DNA of 64,000 bases, taken from assembly GCF_000425285.1 (NCBI RefSeq), contig NZ_AUDD01000006.1, forward strand, positions 116,852 through 180,851, given 5' to 3'. Below the pieces are notes generated by a model, which worked only from the letters and a program-made list of their open reading frames with translations, had not been told where the DNA came from and did not search any database. This document shows positions 45,206 through 53,699 of this stretch, one piece after another. Position 1 is the first letter of the stretch, and each line of letters starts with the position of its first letter. The DNA comes from Acidipropionibacterium jensenii DSM 20535. Its GTDB lineage: Bacteria; Actinomycetota; Actinomycetes; Propionibacteriales; Propionibacteriaceae. Position numbers and translations under genes: made by a program.

Positions 45206-45263
45206 GGTTCCATTCCCGGTCCGTCCTCGTCCCGGAGGGGTTCAGCAGAGAGTGCCGCTGGGC

Positions 45264-45989
45264 TCACTGCCAGGGCGCACCACTGACCGCCAGGGCGCCC
45301 CACGGACCGAGCCACAGAGCCGGTCCGTAGCCGAAGACGGTGCCCCACGGGGAGGGCCGGAACCGCCTCACCAGGGTCGTGCCGACACCGATCAGCACCC
45401 CGGTCAGGGCGGTCGCCATCAGGGAGGCCGCCCACCCCTCCAGACCCAGCACGGCTCCCACCGCGCCGGTCCCGGCGGCCAGCCGGACATCGCCAAAGCC
45501 CAGTCCGGCGCCGAGTCTCCACACCAGCCAGAACAGGCCGGCGGTGACCGCGCCGAGCACCAGGCAGGCCAGCAGGTCGGCCGGGCGGGTGCTCACGAGG
45601 GCCGCGGTGACCGCGGCGGCGATGAGTCCCTCGGCCAGGCACCATCTCCACAACCGGACGGGCAGGAAGGTGGTGGCCTGGTCCACCGCCACCAGGGTGA
45701 GCACCGAGCCCGCCCACACCCACCAGATCCCCCGACCCCAGGCCGGCACCTGGCTGGTGGCCGCTCCGGCCGCCATCGCCAGCACCGACAGCACCGCGGT
45801 GCGGGCCGGGGTCACCAGGTCGCGGTACCGGGGCTTGGCGGCGATCACCTCAGCCCCCACCTCGTCGGGGTCGGGCTCGGGAAGCCGGGGGACCAGCACC
45901 CTCAGGTGCACGATCGCCAGCAGGAGGGAGACCGCGGCCCCCGCCCCGGCCGCTGCGAGCACATCCCACGACAGCGCTGCACCGAACAT
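45264..45989 (-). CDS. Prepilin peptidase, A24 family
   Basis: A 241-residue polytopic membrane protease. Both aspartates of the A24 family are visible: the first in LTLVAVDQATTFLPV and the second in the G-x-G-D motif GAGLGFGDVRLAAGTGAVG. It lacks the N-terminal cysteine-rich methylase domain of classic PilD, like other short actinobacterial types, and has about seven helices. It would cleave leader peptides of type IV pilin-like or Tad/Flp substrates; no pilin gene is in the window. ATG 45989 with GAGGAGG 9 bases upstream. It follows the double-HTH gene by 1 bp and is convergent with trpD. Confidence 0.85.
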   Translation of the reverse strand: MFGAALSWDVLAAAGAGAAVSLLLAIVHLRVLVPRLPEPDPDEVGAEVIAAKPRYRDLVTPARTAVLSVLAMAAGAATSQVPAWGRGIWWVWAGSVLTLVAVDQATTFLPVRLWRWCLAEGLIAAAVTAALVSTRPADLLACLVLGAVTAGLFWLVWRLGAGLGFGDVRLAAGTGAVGAVLGLEGWAASLMATALTGVLIGVGTTLVRRFRPSPWGTVFGYGPALWLGPWGALAVSGAPWQ

Positions 45990-45990
45990 C

Positions 45991-46545
45991 TCAGGCCGCC
46001 TCCTCGGACTCGGTGGGTCCCACATCCTCGCTCCAGGTCCACATCCGGCGGGACTGGCAGGCGGCCCTGGTCCTCAGCCGCACCATCGCGGTGCACCGGC
46101 GCCGACGACCACTGATCAGGTCGAGGAGCTCGGTCCTGTCGATCCTCAGCTCGGAGCACAGCTGCGACAGCGGAACGCCCAGACCCACCAGGGCCCTCAG
46201 CCGTGCCGTCGTGCCGTCGGCCTTGACCAGCTCCAGCTCCAATGCTGCCAGAGCCCGGGTGTCCAGGAGGAGGAGTCGACGGGCATCGACCTGCCGGATC
46301 CGGCGCGGCGGTCGGCCGCCGCCCAGCAGTCGGTCCACCGTGCGGGGGGAGACCCCGCAGGCCAGCGCCAGCACCCGCCAGGGCAGCCCGGTGGCCGATC
46401 TCAGCTGACGAAGGTGGGCGGCGAAGCGGGCCGACGGCACCCAGCGGTGCGCGACGGCATCGTCGGCGGGGGTTCGCCCGGGCCGGCGGGTCTGGTGGGG
46501 ATGCTGGGGCTGGTCGGGTCGGTCCGGTCGAGATGGGGTGCTCAT
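45991..46545 (-). CDS. Protein with two putative helix-turn-helix segments
   Basis: A 184-residue basic protein I do not recognise by name. Two helix-turn-helix-like stretches are visible: LPWRVLALACGVSPRTVDRLL (about residues 54-74) and LGVPLSQLCSELRIDRTELLD (about 122-142). The first ~40 residues are Pro/Arg/His-rich and the C-terminus has two cysteines near RTRAACQSRRMW. No membrane segment or effector domain. GAGGA lies before the ATG at 46545. It is tightly followed by the prepilin peptidase gene, so it might regulate pilus-type genes; this is inference from spacing. Confidence 0.7.
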   Translation of the reverse strand: MSTPSRPDRPDQPQHPHQTRRPGRTPADDAVAHRWVPSARFAAHLRQLRSATGLPWRVLALACGVSPRTVDRLLGGGRPPRRIRQVDARRLLLLDTRALAALELELVKADGTTARLRALVGLGVPLSQLCSELRIDRTELLDLISGRRRRCTAMVRLRTRAACQSRRMWTWSEDVGPTESEEAA

Positions 46546-46671
46546 GACTGTCCTCGCGTCGTCGGGCGGAGGGACCCAGTAGCCCCTCTCACCCTGAACA
46601 GGTGGACTGAGAGGGCCCGGTTGTGACGGTCTGGGCGATATTCACAGGAAACTCGCCCCGGCGAGGGCGCA

Positions 46672-46711
46672 CGAGAGGCGGGCGGGTCCTCTCGGACCCG
46701 CCCGCCTCTCG
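46672..46711. terminator. Perfect 18-bp hairpin terminator
   Basis: CGAGAGGCGGGCGGGTCC and its exact complement around loop TCTC, 46 bp beyond the stop of the minus-strand gene at 46758. No T-run. Confidence 0.8.
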
Positions 46712-46757
46712 GTGACGTCTCGACGCTGTGCCGGAACGGCTCAGCGGATTGAGTGCC

Positions 46758-47729
46758 TCAGCGCTGCGCCTTGGTGAACCCCGCCGCCTCAGCGGCCTCC
46801 TCGCTGGCGAACCAGATGTCGGTGATGGTCCGGTCGTAGCCGGCGGATCCGGGCAGGTGGTACTTCTTCGAGCGGCTGTTGGCCTTGATGACGTATCCCT
46901 CCGGGGGCTCGTTGCCGACATAGGAGTCATCGGCCGGGGCGTCTGCGGTGGTCTCCACGCCCTCGGGAGCCGGAGCTCCCTCCTCGGTCATGGTGGCCTC
47001 GCCCGAGGTCTCGTCGGGGCTCTCGGGAGACGGTGCCGAGGCCTGCGGAGCGGGCTTCTCGGCCTCCGGGGCGGGCTCCGTGGTGGGCGCCTTCGGCGTC
47101 CAGGAGTAGGTCTCGGCGGGCTCGCGGGCGGTCCAGCCGTCGTCGGAGGAGCCCAGGAACTTGCGGGCGGCGATGATGCCGGCAGCTCCGAGACCACCCA
47201 GGATGAGGAAGGTCTTGAGCACCTTGTGGCTCTTGCGGTCGGCCTTGGCGAGCTTCTTCTCGGCCTTCTTGGCAGCCTTGCGCGCCTTGCGGGAGAGCTT
47301 CGGAGAGGCGGCGACCACACCGGCTGCGGTGGCCCCGGCGCCGGCCGTCTGGCCCTTGAGCGCCGACAGCGCGGCCTGGCCGCGCCTGGTGGCCTCCTCG
47401 ACGGCGGGGCTGGAGGCGACCTCGCGGGCGCGCACCTCGAGCTCGGGAAGGACATCCTTCTGGAATGACTCGTAGGCCTGCTTCACTGCCGGGACGACCT
47501 TCTGCTGGGTCACCTCGCGGGCCTCGGCGACCGCCCGCCTGCCGCGCTCGGCGGCCTGCTCGGTCAACGGTCCGATCCGGTCGGCGGCCTGAGCGGCCAG
47601 CGGAGCGGCCTTCTCCTGGGCGGCCCTGAGGGTGGTGGTGGCGCCAGCGAGTGCCTGGGCGCTCTGCTCCTTCGCCGAGGCGGCCGTGTGCTCGGCGGCC
47701 TCGCGCAGCGATTTCTTGGTGCAGGACAC
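46758..47729 (-). CDS. Ala/Lys-rich protein with C-terminal sunset-type domain
   Basis: A 323-residue protein. Residues 1-135 form an Ala/Glu/Arg-rich amphipathic helix resembling apolipoprotein or ATP-synthase-stalk-like coiled coil ([20 protein letters not shown]). A Lys-rich stretch ([20 protein letters not shown]) leads to one membrane helix ([23 protein letters not shown]), an acidic Pro/Glu/Thr linker and a C-terminal ~45-residue module, [24 protein letters not shown] to [13 protein letters not shown]. That module resembles the so-called sunset domain also found in Ada-like and ribosomal-protein-associated contexts. GTG 47729 with AGGAGG upstream. Function unknown. Confidence 0.75.
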   Translation of the reverse strand: MSCTKKSLREAAEHTAASAKEQSAQALAGATTTLRAAQEKAAPLAAQAADRIGPLTEQAAERGRRAVAEAREVTQQKVVPAVKQAYESFQKDVLPELEVRAREVASSPAVEEATRRGQAALSALKGQTAGAGATAAGVVAASPKLSRKARKAAKKAEKKLAKADRKSHKVLKTFLILGGLGAAGIIAARKFLGSSDDGWTAREPAETYSWTPKAPTTEPAPEAEKPAPQASAPSPESPDETSGEATMTEEGAPAPEGVETTADAPADDSYVGNEPPEGYVIKANSRSKKYHLPGSAGYDRTITDIWFASEEAAEAAGFTKAQR

Positions 47730-47891
47730 GAGTTCCTCCTGATGGTGTGTGGCTTGTGGTCAAGCATCACCCACCGTAGCCGCAGGGGTCGAGCCACGAC
47801 AGGGAAAACCGGAATGGGTCCTACCGGAGTCGCTACTGTGGACCGGGGGACCAGCAGTTGTCTCCAACACCCCTACCAGGAAGGCAGTCAG

Positions 47892-48407
47892 GTGGCCACA
47901 TCCGCGACCCTGCACACCAATCACGGCGACATCGTGCTCAATCTGTTCGAGAACCAGGCACCCAAGACGGTGAAGAACTTCGTCGGCCTGGCCGGCGGCA
48001 CGAAGGAGTACACCGATCCGTTGACCGGCAAGCCGACGACCGGGAAGTTCTACGACGGACTGACCTTCCACCGCGTCATCGACGGATTCATGATCCAGGG
48101 AGGATGCCCGCTGGGCACCGGAACCGGCGGCCCCGGATACCAGTTCGGCGATGAGTTCCACCCCGATCTCACCTTCGGCAAGCCCTACCTGCTGGCGATG
48201 GCCAATGCCGGCCCGGGCACCAACGGCTCTCAGTTCTTCATCACCGTCGCCCCCACCCCGCACCTCAACCGGCGCCACACCATCTTCGGCGAGGTCGCCG
48301 ACGAGGCGTCCAGGAAGGTCGTCGACGAGATCGCCAAGGTGCCCACCGGCCGGATGGACCGACCCGTCGAGCCCGTGGTGATCGAGAGCGTCGAGCTCGG
48401 CGAGTGA
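47892..48407 (+). CDS. ppiA: Peptidyl-prolyl cis-trans isomerase, cyclophilin type
   Basis: A 171-residue cyclophilin without signal peptide, hence cytoplasmic. Catalytic and binding residues: [21 protein letters not shown] (Arg of FHRV), [17 protein letters not shown] and the [11 protein letters not shown] block replacing W-L-D-x-x-H-V-F-G. The family accelerates proline isomerisation in folding. GTG 47892 follows AGGAAGG by 7-8 bases. The next gene encodes a rhomboid-like protein, a pairing found in many actinobacteria. Confidence 0.94.
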   Translation: MATSATLHTNHGDIVLNLFENQAPKTVKNFVGLAGGTKEYTDPLTGKPTTGKFYDGLTFHRVIDGFMIQGGCPLGTGTGGPGYQFGDEFHPDLTFGKPYLLAMANAGPGTNGSQFFITVAPTPHLNRRHTIFGEVADEASRKVVDEIAKVPTGRMDRPVEPVVIESVELGE

Positions 48408-48495
48408 TCGCCTCGTCGGCCTCCCCCGGCACCCCGGGGCCGGCGTCCCGGCTGAACAACCGAGCCTGCGGCGGGGTCGCGACGAGGAGGCTGAC

Positions 48496-49149
48496 ATGAG
48501 GAACGGCAATGACAGATGGGCTGAGCACCGGATCCGACCATCCGGTGCTCAGATTCCGGCCGCCATCGCACTGGCCGCCGTGACGGTGGTGATCTCGGTC
48601 GTCTCGATGGTCGGGCCGGTCGGCTACTGGCTGGCCGCGGGCGCCAGCCCCCAGTTCGACTTCCAGGTGTGGCGGCCGCTGCTGTTCGCGCTGTCCGGCG
48701 GGTCGATCCTCCAGGCGGTCATCAATGCCGCCTTCCTCATCCTGGTCGGACGCTCCCTGGAACCGATGCTCGGTTCCATCGACTTCGCCGTGGTCTACCT
48801 GCTGGCGGGTCTGGGAGGTGCCACCGCGCTGTCGGTGACCGGCGTCGCCGCATCCCTGTCGGGGTCGATCTGCGGGGTCTTCGGCATTCTCGCGGCGATG
48901 GCCGTCATCAAGTACCTGCAGCACCAGGACATCCGCGGCGACATCATCCTCATCGCCCTGCTGGTGATCTGGGGGATCCTGGCCGGCTCCAGGGACTGGA
49001 CCGCCGGGATCGGGGCGGTCGTGGTGGGCGCCCTGGTGGGATGGGTCTGGAACCGGACGCGCTGGGCGAGCCGGACCAGGGTCTGGCTGAGCTACGCCGC
49101 CGTGGCGCTGGTCTGCCTGGTCGTGCTGGTCCTCACCTGGATGCGCTGA
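48496..49149 (+). CDS. Rhomboid-family membrane protein, catalytic His absent
   Basis: A 217-residue protein with about six membrane helices placed like rhomboid proteases. WRPLLFALSGGSILQAVINAAF corresponds to the helix with H-x3-N (here Q-x3-N). SLSGSICGVFGILAA aligns with G-A-S-G-A-I-F-G-L-F-G, so Ser122 is kept, though the first Gly of GxSG is Ser. DWTAGIGAVVVGALVG aligns with W-Q-G-H-L-G-G-L-V-T-G, so the catalytic His is Gly171. It is therefore probably a non-proteolytic or altered family member. ATG 48496 with GAGGAGG 5 bases upstream. Follows ppiA as in Streptomyces. Confidence 0.8.
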   Translation: MRNGNDRWAEHRIRPSGAQIPAAIALAAVTVVISVVSMVGPVGYWLAAGASPQFDFQVWRPLLFALSGGSILQAVINAAFLILVGRSLEPMLGSIDFAVVYLLAGLGGATALSVTGVAASLSGSICGVFGILAAMAVIKYLQHQDIRGDIILIALLVIWGILAGSRDWTAGIGAVVVGALVGWVWNRTRWASRTRVWLSYAAVALVCLVVLVLTWMR

Positions 49150-49167
49150 TCCCCGCCGGGCCGACTG

Positions 49168-49449
49168 TCAGTCGCCGATCGAGAACATCGACTCCAGGTC
49201 GTGCTCGGAGTAGGTGCGCAGGGCGATGTGGGTGTCGGTGTCGACGACGCCGTCGATCTTGTTGATGCGGTCGGAGATGATCTCCGCCGCCTCCTCCATG
49301 TCGTGCGCCCGCACGATGGCGATGAGATCGACATGACCGGCGGTGGAGTAGACCTCGGAGACTCCCGGCAGGTCGAGGATGGCCTGGGCCACCTCGGGGA
49401 TTCTCGACGAGCTGGCCTGGATGAGCACGATCGCGTTGAGCATGGCCAC
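49168..49449 (-). CDS. Lrp/AsnC effector-domain protein (no HTH)
   Basis: A 93-residue stand-alone RAM/AsnC ligand-binding domain: NAIVLIQASSSRIPEVAQAI, LDLPGVSEVYSTAGHVDLIAIVRA and GVVDTDTHIALRTYS follow the beta-alpha-beta-beta-alpha-beta plan. There is no DNA-binding domain. Such proteins form rings, bind amino acids and may modulate full-length Lrp proteins. GTG 49449 or ATG 49443 may be the start. The gene lies 4 bp downstream of the exonuclease gene on the same strand. In actinobacteria it is often found in the qcr-trpD neighbourhood. Confidence 0.9.
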   Translation of the reverse strand: MAMLNAIVLIQASSSRIPEVAQAILDLPGVSEVYSTAGHVDLIAIVRAHDMEEAAEIISDRINKIDGVVDTDTHIALRTYSEHDLESMFSIGD

Positions 49450-49453
49450 AACT

Positions 49454-51235
49454 CTAGTGGCGCTCGCCGGGGGTGTCGTCCATCTCCGGGGCCGCGCCCG
49501 GTCGTGTCGGCTCGGGCGTCATCAGCCGGGCCACGGACTGGGCCTGCTGATGGTCCGGAACCGTGCAGTGCACCGGCCACGCCCACTGTCCGGTGATGTC
49601 CACCAGCCGTACCCCGGGCTGCTCGAGCCAGGAGGCCACCAGTTCGGCCTCCTCGACCGAGCAGCCCGGCACTCCGGGAGGTCCGGGCAGGACGGTCTCG
49701 GCCTCCCGGCGGGCATTGGCCACCGTCTCCATCGGGTCGGAGCCGGCCGGGCTCACCGCCGCGGCGGCCAGTCGGCCGTGACGGATGAGATGGAACTGCC
49801 AGCCGTCGCGGCCCGTTCCCCCGCCGCAGGGCAGAGCGGCGATGATCTCCTCGCAGTCGGCCAGGGCGGCTATCCGGGCGCGGCGGCGCGAGGCCCTGAT
49901 GAGCAGCCCGGTGCGCCGGGTGAGGTCACCGGCCTCCTCGAAACGCTCGGCGAGGGCCAGGGTGGCGATCCGCCGGCAGGCGGCCTCCATCACCGGTCGG
50001 ACGTCGTCGGTCATCGCCCGGCGGGCGGAGTCGACCACCCGCTGGTAGTCGGCCCGGCGGTCGGCCGCCTCGGGATCCAGGCAGGGCGCAGCGCAGCGAC
50101 CCATCTCCGCCAGTGGGCAGCCGTGCGGGTGGGAGGCCGGTGCCCCGGTGCACTCCCGCAGCCCGGTGAGCTCGCGCAGCGTCCGGGTGGCCTCCTCGGC
50201 CTGACCGCGACCGGTGAACGGGCCCCAGTAGATCCGGCCGGATCGGCGGGTGTCGCGCACCATCGAGAGCCGTGGGAAGGGCTCATCGGTGAGGGCCACC
50301 CAGGTGACCGCGTCCTGACGTCGGGATCTGCGGTTGTAGCGCGGCTGACGGGAGTCGATGAGCCGCAGTTCGCGGACCCCGGCCTCCAGGGTGGTGGCGC
50401 AGGCCTGGGCTCGCACCCCGGTGGCCACCCGCACCATCTCATCCATCCGCCGTCGGGTCTCCGATGCGGTGAAGTACTGGCGGACCCGTCTGCGCACGTT
50501 GACCGAGGTGCCGACGTAGATCACCTCGGGGACACTGGTCCGGTGCTCCGAGACGAACCAGTAGACCCCCGGGCCCTCGGGCAGCCCGTCGGCCCAGGTG
50601 CGTCTCGCACGCCGCGCCGCCGGGACCGCGTGGGTGACCTCCATGAGGTCCTCGAGGGTGGTCACCCCCAGATTGCCGAGCCTCTCGAGAATCGCGTGGA
50701 GGACGTCGACCGTCGCCCGGGCGTCGTCCAGGGCGCGGTGGGTGGGGGAGGTGGCAGCCCGGAAGTGGCGCGCCAGGGTGCCGAGCTTGAAGTCGCCGAC
50801 CTCCTGACGCGGCAGGCAGGAGCGGGCCAGGGCCAGGGTGTCGACCACGGTGTTGCCGGGCCAGGGTCGCTCGTCGTCGGCGCAGGCCCTCTTGAGGAAG
50901 CCGATGTCGAAGCGGGCGTTGTGGGCCACCAGCACCGTCCCCCGGCTGAACTCCAGCCAGCTCGGGAGGACCGCCACGATGGAGGGGGAGTCGGCCACCA
51001 TCTCGTCGGTGATCCCGGTGAGCAGCTGGACCGAGGCGCGGATGTGGGAGGGCGGGTGCACCAGCGTGGCGAACTCGCCCAGGACGACGCCGGAGCGCAC
51101 CTTCACCGCTCCGATCTCGGTGATGGCGTCCTCGCCGCCCGCCCCGGTGGTCTCCAGATCCACCACGCAGAAGGTGACGTCGAACAGCGGAGTGCCCAGA
51201 TCGTCGAATGAGGGCTGGACGGCGGGAGCGGTCAT
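49454..51235 (-). CDS. DEDD exonuclease fused to UvrC-like GIY-YIG endonuclease region
   Basis: A 593-residue two-part nuclease. The N-terminal ~190 residues are a DnaQ-type 3'-5' exonuclease: VVDLETTG (D-x-E), HNARFDIGFL and HRALDDARAT supply the acidic residues. Then comes a GIY-YIG domain (GPGVYWFVSEHRTSVPEVIYVGTS) followed by a UvrC-like region with the cysteine cluster GCPLAEMGRCAAPCLDP. The same fusion is found in mycobacteria. It probably acts in DNA repair, perhaps as a partner or substitute for UvrC in some repair step; the activity is inferred. ATG 51235 with GAGGA upstream; the open frame extends to 51334 without conserved sequence. Confidence 0.92.
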   Translation of the reverse strand: MTAPAVQPSFDDLGTPLFDVTFCVVDLETTGAGGEDAITEIGAVKVRSGVVLGEFATLVHPPSHIRASVQLLTGITDEMVADSPSIVAVLPSWLEFSRGTVLVAHNARFDIGFLKRACADDERPWPGNTVVDTLALARSCLPRQEVGDFKLGTLARHFRAATSPTHRALDDARATVDVLHAILERLGNLGVTTLEDLMEVTHAVPAARRARRTWADGLPEGPGVYWFVSEHRTSVPEVIYVGTSVNVRRRVRQYFTASETRRRMDEMVRVATGVRAQACATTLEAGVRELRLIDSRQPRYNRRSRRQDAVTWVALTDEPFPRLSMVRDTRRSGRIYWGPFTGRGQAEEATRTLRELTGLRECTGAPASHPHGCPLAEMGRCAAPCLDPEAADRRADYQRVVDSARRAMTDDVRPVMEAACRRIATLALAERFEEAGDLTRRTGLLIRASRRRARIAALADCEEIIAALPCGGGTGRDGWQFHLIRHGRLAAAAVSPAGSDPMETVANARREAETVLPGPPGVPGCSVEEAELVASWLEQPGVRLVDITGQWAWPVHCTVPDHQQAQSVARLMTPEPTRPGAAPEMDDTPGERH

Positions 51236-51334
51236 GATCCTCAGGCTAGAGATCGCCACCGACACTTCCCACGGCGTTCTCCCGATCCCTTTCCGATCGC
51301 TCTGACAAGGGCGGACGCCGAAGGACGGGATCAT

Positions 51335-51363
51335 TTGCGCTGGAGCTGAGCAACGTCTAAGAT
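51335..51363 (+). promoter_or_regulatory. Promoter of the NlpC/P60 gene
   Basis: TTGCGC at 51335-51340, a 17-base spacer and TAAGAT at 51358-51363, one of the best sigma-A-like promoters in the window. It predicts a leader of about 88 nt. Confidence 0.6.
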
Positions 51364-51423
51364 TTTCTCAGTCGGACGGGTTGGGCGCTTGCATGTGCAC
51401 ACCGACGACATCAGGCATTGAGG

Positions 51424-51443
51424 ACCACCGGTTCACCGGTGGT
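51424..51443 (+). promoter_or_regulatory. Leader hairpin just upstream of the NlpC/P60 RBS
   Basis: Perfect 8-bp stem ACCACCGG/CCGGTGGT with loop TTCA, 3-4 bases before the GAGGAG ribosome-binding site. It might affect translation or mRNA stability. The c-di-AMP (ydaO) riboswitch that precedes some actinobacterial cell-wall hydrolases was not recognised here. Confidence 0.4.
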
Positions 51444-51457
51444 GCAGAGGAGAGAAC

Positions 51458-52609
51458 GTGGCACAGGATCGACAGACCAGCTCGGCGACCCGCCCCTGCT
51501 CGACCGGCAGGCGGAGCAGGATCGGCCGCAGCCTGGCGGCCACCGCACTGAGCGGTGTCATTGTCGTCTCGGGGCTGGTCGGCGGACAGGGAAGTGCTGC
51601 CGCCGCTCCTGACACGGTTTCGGAGGCCAAGTCGAACCTCGACGCCATCTCGGCCCAGACCGCAAAGATCCAGGACAGCTACACCAAGGCCCAGGCTCAG
51701 CTGGACACCACCTCCAAGAAGCTGGCCACCGCCAACAAGGACCTCACCGCCCAGCGCGCCAAGGTCTCCTCGATGCGCTCCACCCTCAGCTCGTTGGCCG
51801 TCAACGACTACCAGAGCGGCGGGGTCAGCCTCACCGCCCAGCTGGTGACCAGCGGGGACTCCGCTCAGTTCCTCTCCAAGCTGGCCACCGTGCAGAACGT
51901 CAGCGACCGCACCAAGAGCCAGTTCCTGGCCTTCCAGACCCAGCAGGGCCTGCTGCAGACCCTCGAGAAGCAGGCGGCCGCCGACCGGGCCACCATCAAG
52001 TCCAACCGCGACGCCCAGGCCAAGCTGCTCAAGCAGTCCCAGGCCAAGCAGGACGAGGCCAACCAGATCCTCGACCGGTTGACCGCCCAGGAGAAGGAGC
52101 GGCTGGCCCAGGAGCAGGCAGCGGCTGCCGCCGCGAACCTCGCCCGGGCCGCCGCCCAGACCTCCCGCTCCAACTCCCGGCCCGCGGCCCCGAGCACCAG
52201 CGCCTCGTCGACTCCCCGGAAGGCCTCCTCCAGCAGTTCGACCGGCAGCTCGGCCTCCGGTCGCGCCGCCACCGCCATCGCTTTCGCGATGTCGAAGGTC
52301 GGCGGGCCCTACGTGATGGGTGGCACCGGCCCCACCGCCTACGACTGCTCCGGCCTCATGCAGGCCGCCTGGGCCTCGGCGGGTGTGAGCCTGCCGAGGA
52401 CCTCCGAGGAGCAGTTCAACGCCGGCACCCCGGTCTCGACCGGCAGCCTTCAGCCCGGTGACCTGGTCTTCTACTACGGCGTGCCGCCGAGCCACGTGGC
52501 GATGTACATCGGCAACGGGCAGATCGTCCACGCTGCCAATCCGAGCGCCGGCATCAAGACCTCTCCCGTGGGCGAGATGCCCATCGCGGGTGCGAGGCGG
52601 GTAGGCTGA
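51458..52609 (+). CDS. Secreted NlpC/P60 peptidoglycan endopeptidase with coiled coil
   Basis: A 383-residue cell-wall hydrolase. A long signal peptide (basic start, hydrophobic ALSGVIVVSGLVGG, cleavage after AAAA-P near residue 50) leads to a coiled coil (about 52-235), a Ser/Ala/Pro linker and a C40 peptidase domain. The catalytic triad is visible: Cys297 (AYDCSGLMQAAW), His346 (PSHVAMYIG) and His358 (IVHAANP). Domain plan resembles RipA/CwlO-type D,L-endopeptidases active at the septum or side wall; the coiled coil may respond to FtsEX. GTG 51458 after GAGGAGAGAAC. Strong promoter at 51335-51363. Confidence 0.95.
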   Translation: MAQDRQTSSATRPCSTGRRSRIGRSLAATALSGVIVVSGLVGGQGSAAAAPDTVSEAKSNLDAISAQTAKIQDSYTKAQAQLDTTSKKLATANKDLTAQRAKVSSMRSTLSSLAVNDYQSGGVSLTAQLVTSGDSAQFLSKLATVQNVSDRTKSQFLAFQTQQGLLQTLEKQAAADRATIKSNRDAQAKLLKQSQAKQDEANQILDRLTAQEKERLAQEQAAAAAANLARAAAQTSRSNSRPAAPSTSASSTPRKASSSSSTGSSASGRAATAIAFAMSKVGGPYVMGGTGPTAYDCSGLMQAAWASAGVSLPRTSEEQFNAGTPVSTGSLQPGDLVFYYGVPPSHVAMYIGNGQIVHAANPSAGIKTSPVGEMPIAGARRVG

Positions 52610-52613
52610 CCCG

Positions 52614-53699
52614 GTGCTCAGCATCGGGATCGACATCGGCGGCACGAAAGTGGCCGCCGGTGTCGTCGATGAGTCCGGGACCATCCTTCGCCGACTGAGA
52701 CGTCCCACTCCCTCGCGGAGCCCGGAGGCCGTCGAGAACGCCATCGTCGAGTCGGTGGACGAGCTCTCCACCGGCCTGTCGATCGGTGCGGTCGGCATCG
52801 GAGCGGCCGGATGGGTCGACACCGAACAGGCCCTGGTGAGGTTCTCACCCCACCTCGCCTGGCGCAACGAGCCGCTGCGAGACCGGCTCACCACCCGGAT
52901 ACCCGTCCCGGTGCTGGTCGACAACGACGCCAACGCGGCCGCCTGGGCGGAGTTCCGGTTCGGCGCCGGACGCGGATCCAGGGTGATGGTCTGCCTCACC
53001 CTGGGGACCGGTATCGGCGGTGCCCTGGTGATCAACGGCCGGTTGTTCCGAGGCCGCTACGGGATGGCCGGGGAGTTCGGCCACATGACGGTGGTCCCGG
53101 ACGGGCACTGGTGCCCCTGCGGAAACCGCGGATGCTGGGAGCAGTACGCCTCCGGAAATGCCTTGGTGCGTGACACCAGAGCCCTCATCGAGGAGGGCTC
53201 ACCGCGGGCCCAGGGTCTCATCGAGCACGTCACCGACCACGATCCGGCCAGACTCGTCGGCCCCGACGTCACCGCCGCCGCGGTGGACGGGGACCAGATG
53301 GCCATCGAACTCATCGCCGATGTCGGCCACTGGCTGGGTCTCGGGATGGCCGACCTGGCAGCCGCCCTGGACCCCGATCTGTTCGTCATCGGCGGCGGGG
53401 TGAGCGATGCCGGCGAGCTGCTGCTGGCACCGGCCCGGACCGCCTTCGGAAGACACCTCACCGGTCGCGGATTCCGTCCGATGGCCGAGATCGAGCACGC
53501 CGCGTTCGGTCCCGACGCCGGGCTCATCGGGGCCGCCGATCTGGCCCGTCACTCCATCACCGAGCCGCCAGGCCCGGCGCGCGGATTCTGGCCCCGCCGT
53601 CGCAACCCCCGTCGCGCCCGGCCTCGCCGCCGCCCGATCTTCCAGACCCTCACCGAGGGTTTCGCGGCCCCCTCGGAGAGGTCCTCGATCACTCGGTGA
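52614..53699 (+). CDS. glk: ROK-family glucokinase
   Basis: A 361-residue sugar kinase. ATP-binding start LSIGIDIGGTKVAAGVVDE, sugar-binding VDNDANAAAWAEFRFGAG, GTGIGGALVINGRLFRG, and the ROK zinc signature GHMTVVPDGHWCPCGNRGCWEQYASG with His and three Cys are all intact. It phosphorylates glucose and, in streptomycetes, participates in carbon regulation. Unlike standard ~315-residue members it has a basic Arg/Pro C-terminal tail of about 45 residues (RRRNPRRARPRRRP). GTG 52614 is 4 bases after the NlpC/P60 stop. Its last 11 bp overlap the convergent DUF6314 gene. Confidence 0.94.
   Translation: MLSIGIDIGGTKVAAGVVDESGTILRRLRRPTPSRSPEAVENAIVESVDELSTGLSIGAVGIGAAGWVDTEQALVRFSPHLAWRNEPLRDRLTTRIPVPVLVDNDANAAAWAEFRFGAGRGSRVMVCLTLGTGIGGALVINGRLFRGRYGMAGEFGHMTVVPDGHWCPCGNRGCWEQYASGNALVRDTRALIEEGSPRAQGLIEHVTDHDPARLVGPDVTAAAVDGDQMAIELIADVGHWLGLGMADLAAALDPDLFVIGGGVSDAGELLLAPARTAFGRHLTGRGFRPMAEIEHAAFGPDAGLIGAADLARHSITEPPGPARGFWPRRRNPRRARPRRRPIFQTLTEGFAAPSERSSITR

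Noticed and set aside
48496..49149. First reading of the rhomboid-like protein as lacking both catalytic residues
   Set aside because: Realigning SGSICGVFG with SGAIFGLFG shows that Ser122 is retained; only the histidines are missing.
51364..51457. c-di-AMP (ydaO) riboswitch before the NlpC/P60 gene
   Set aside because: The leader is only about 88 nt and lacks the conserved ydaO core sequences; only a simple hairpin is visible.
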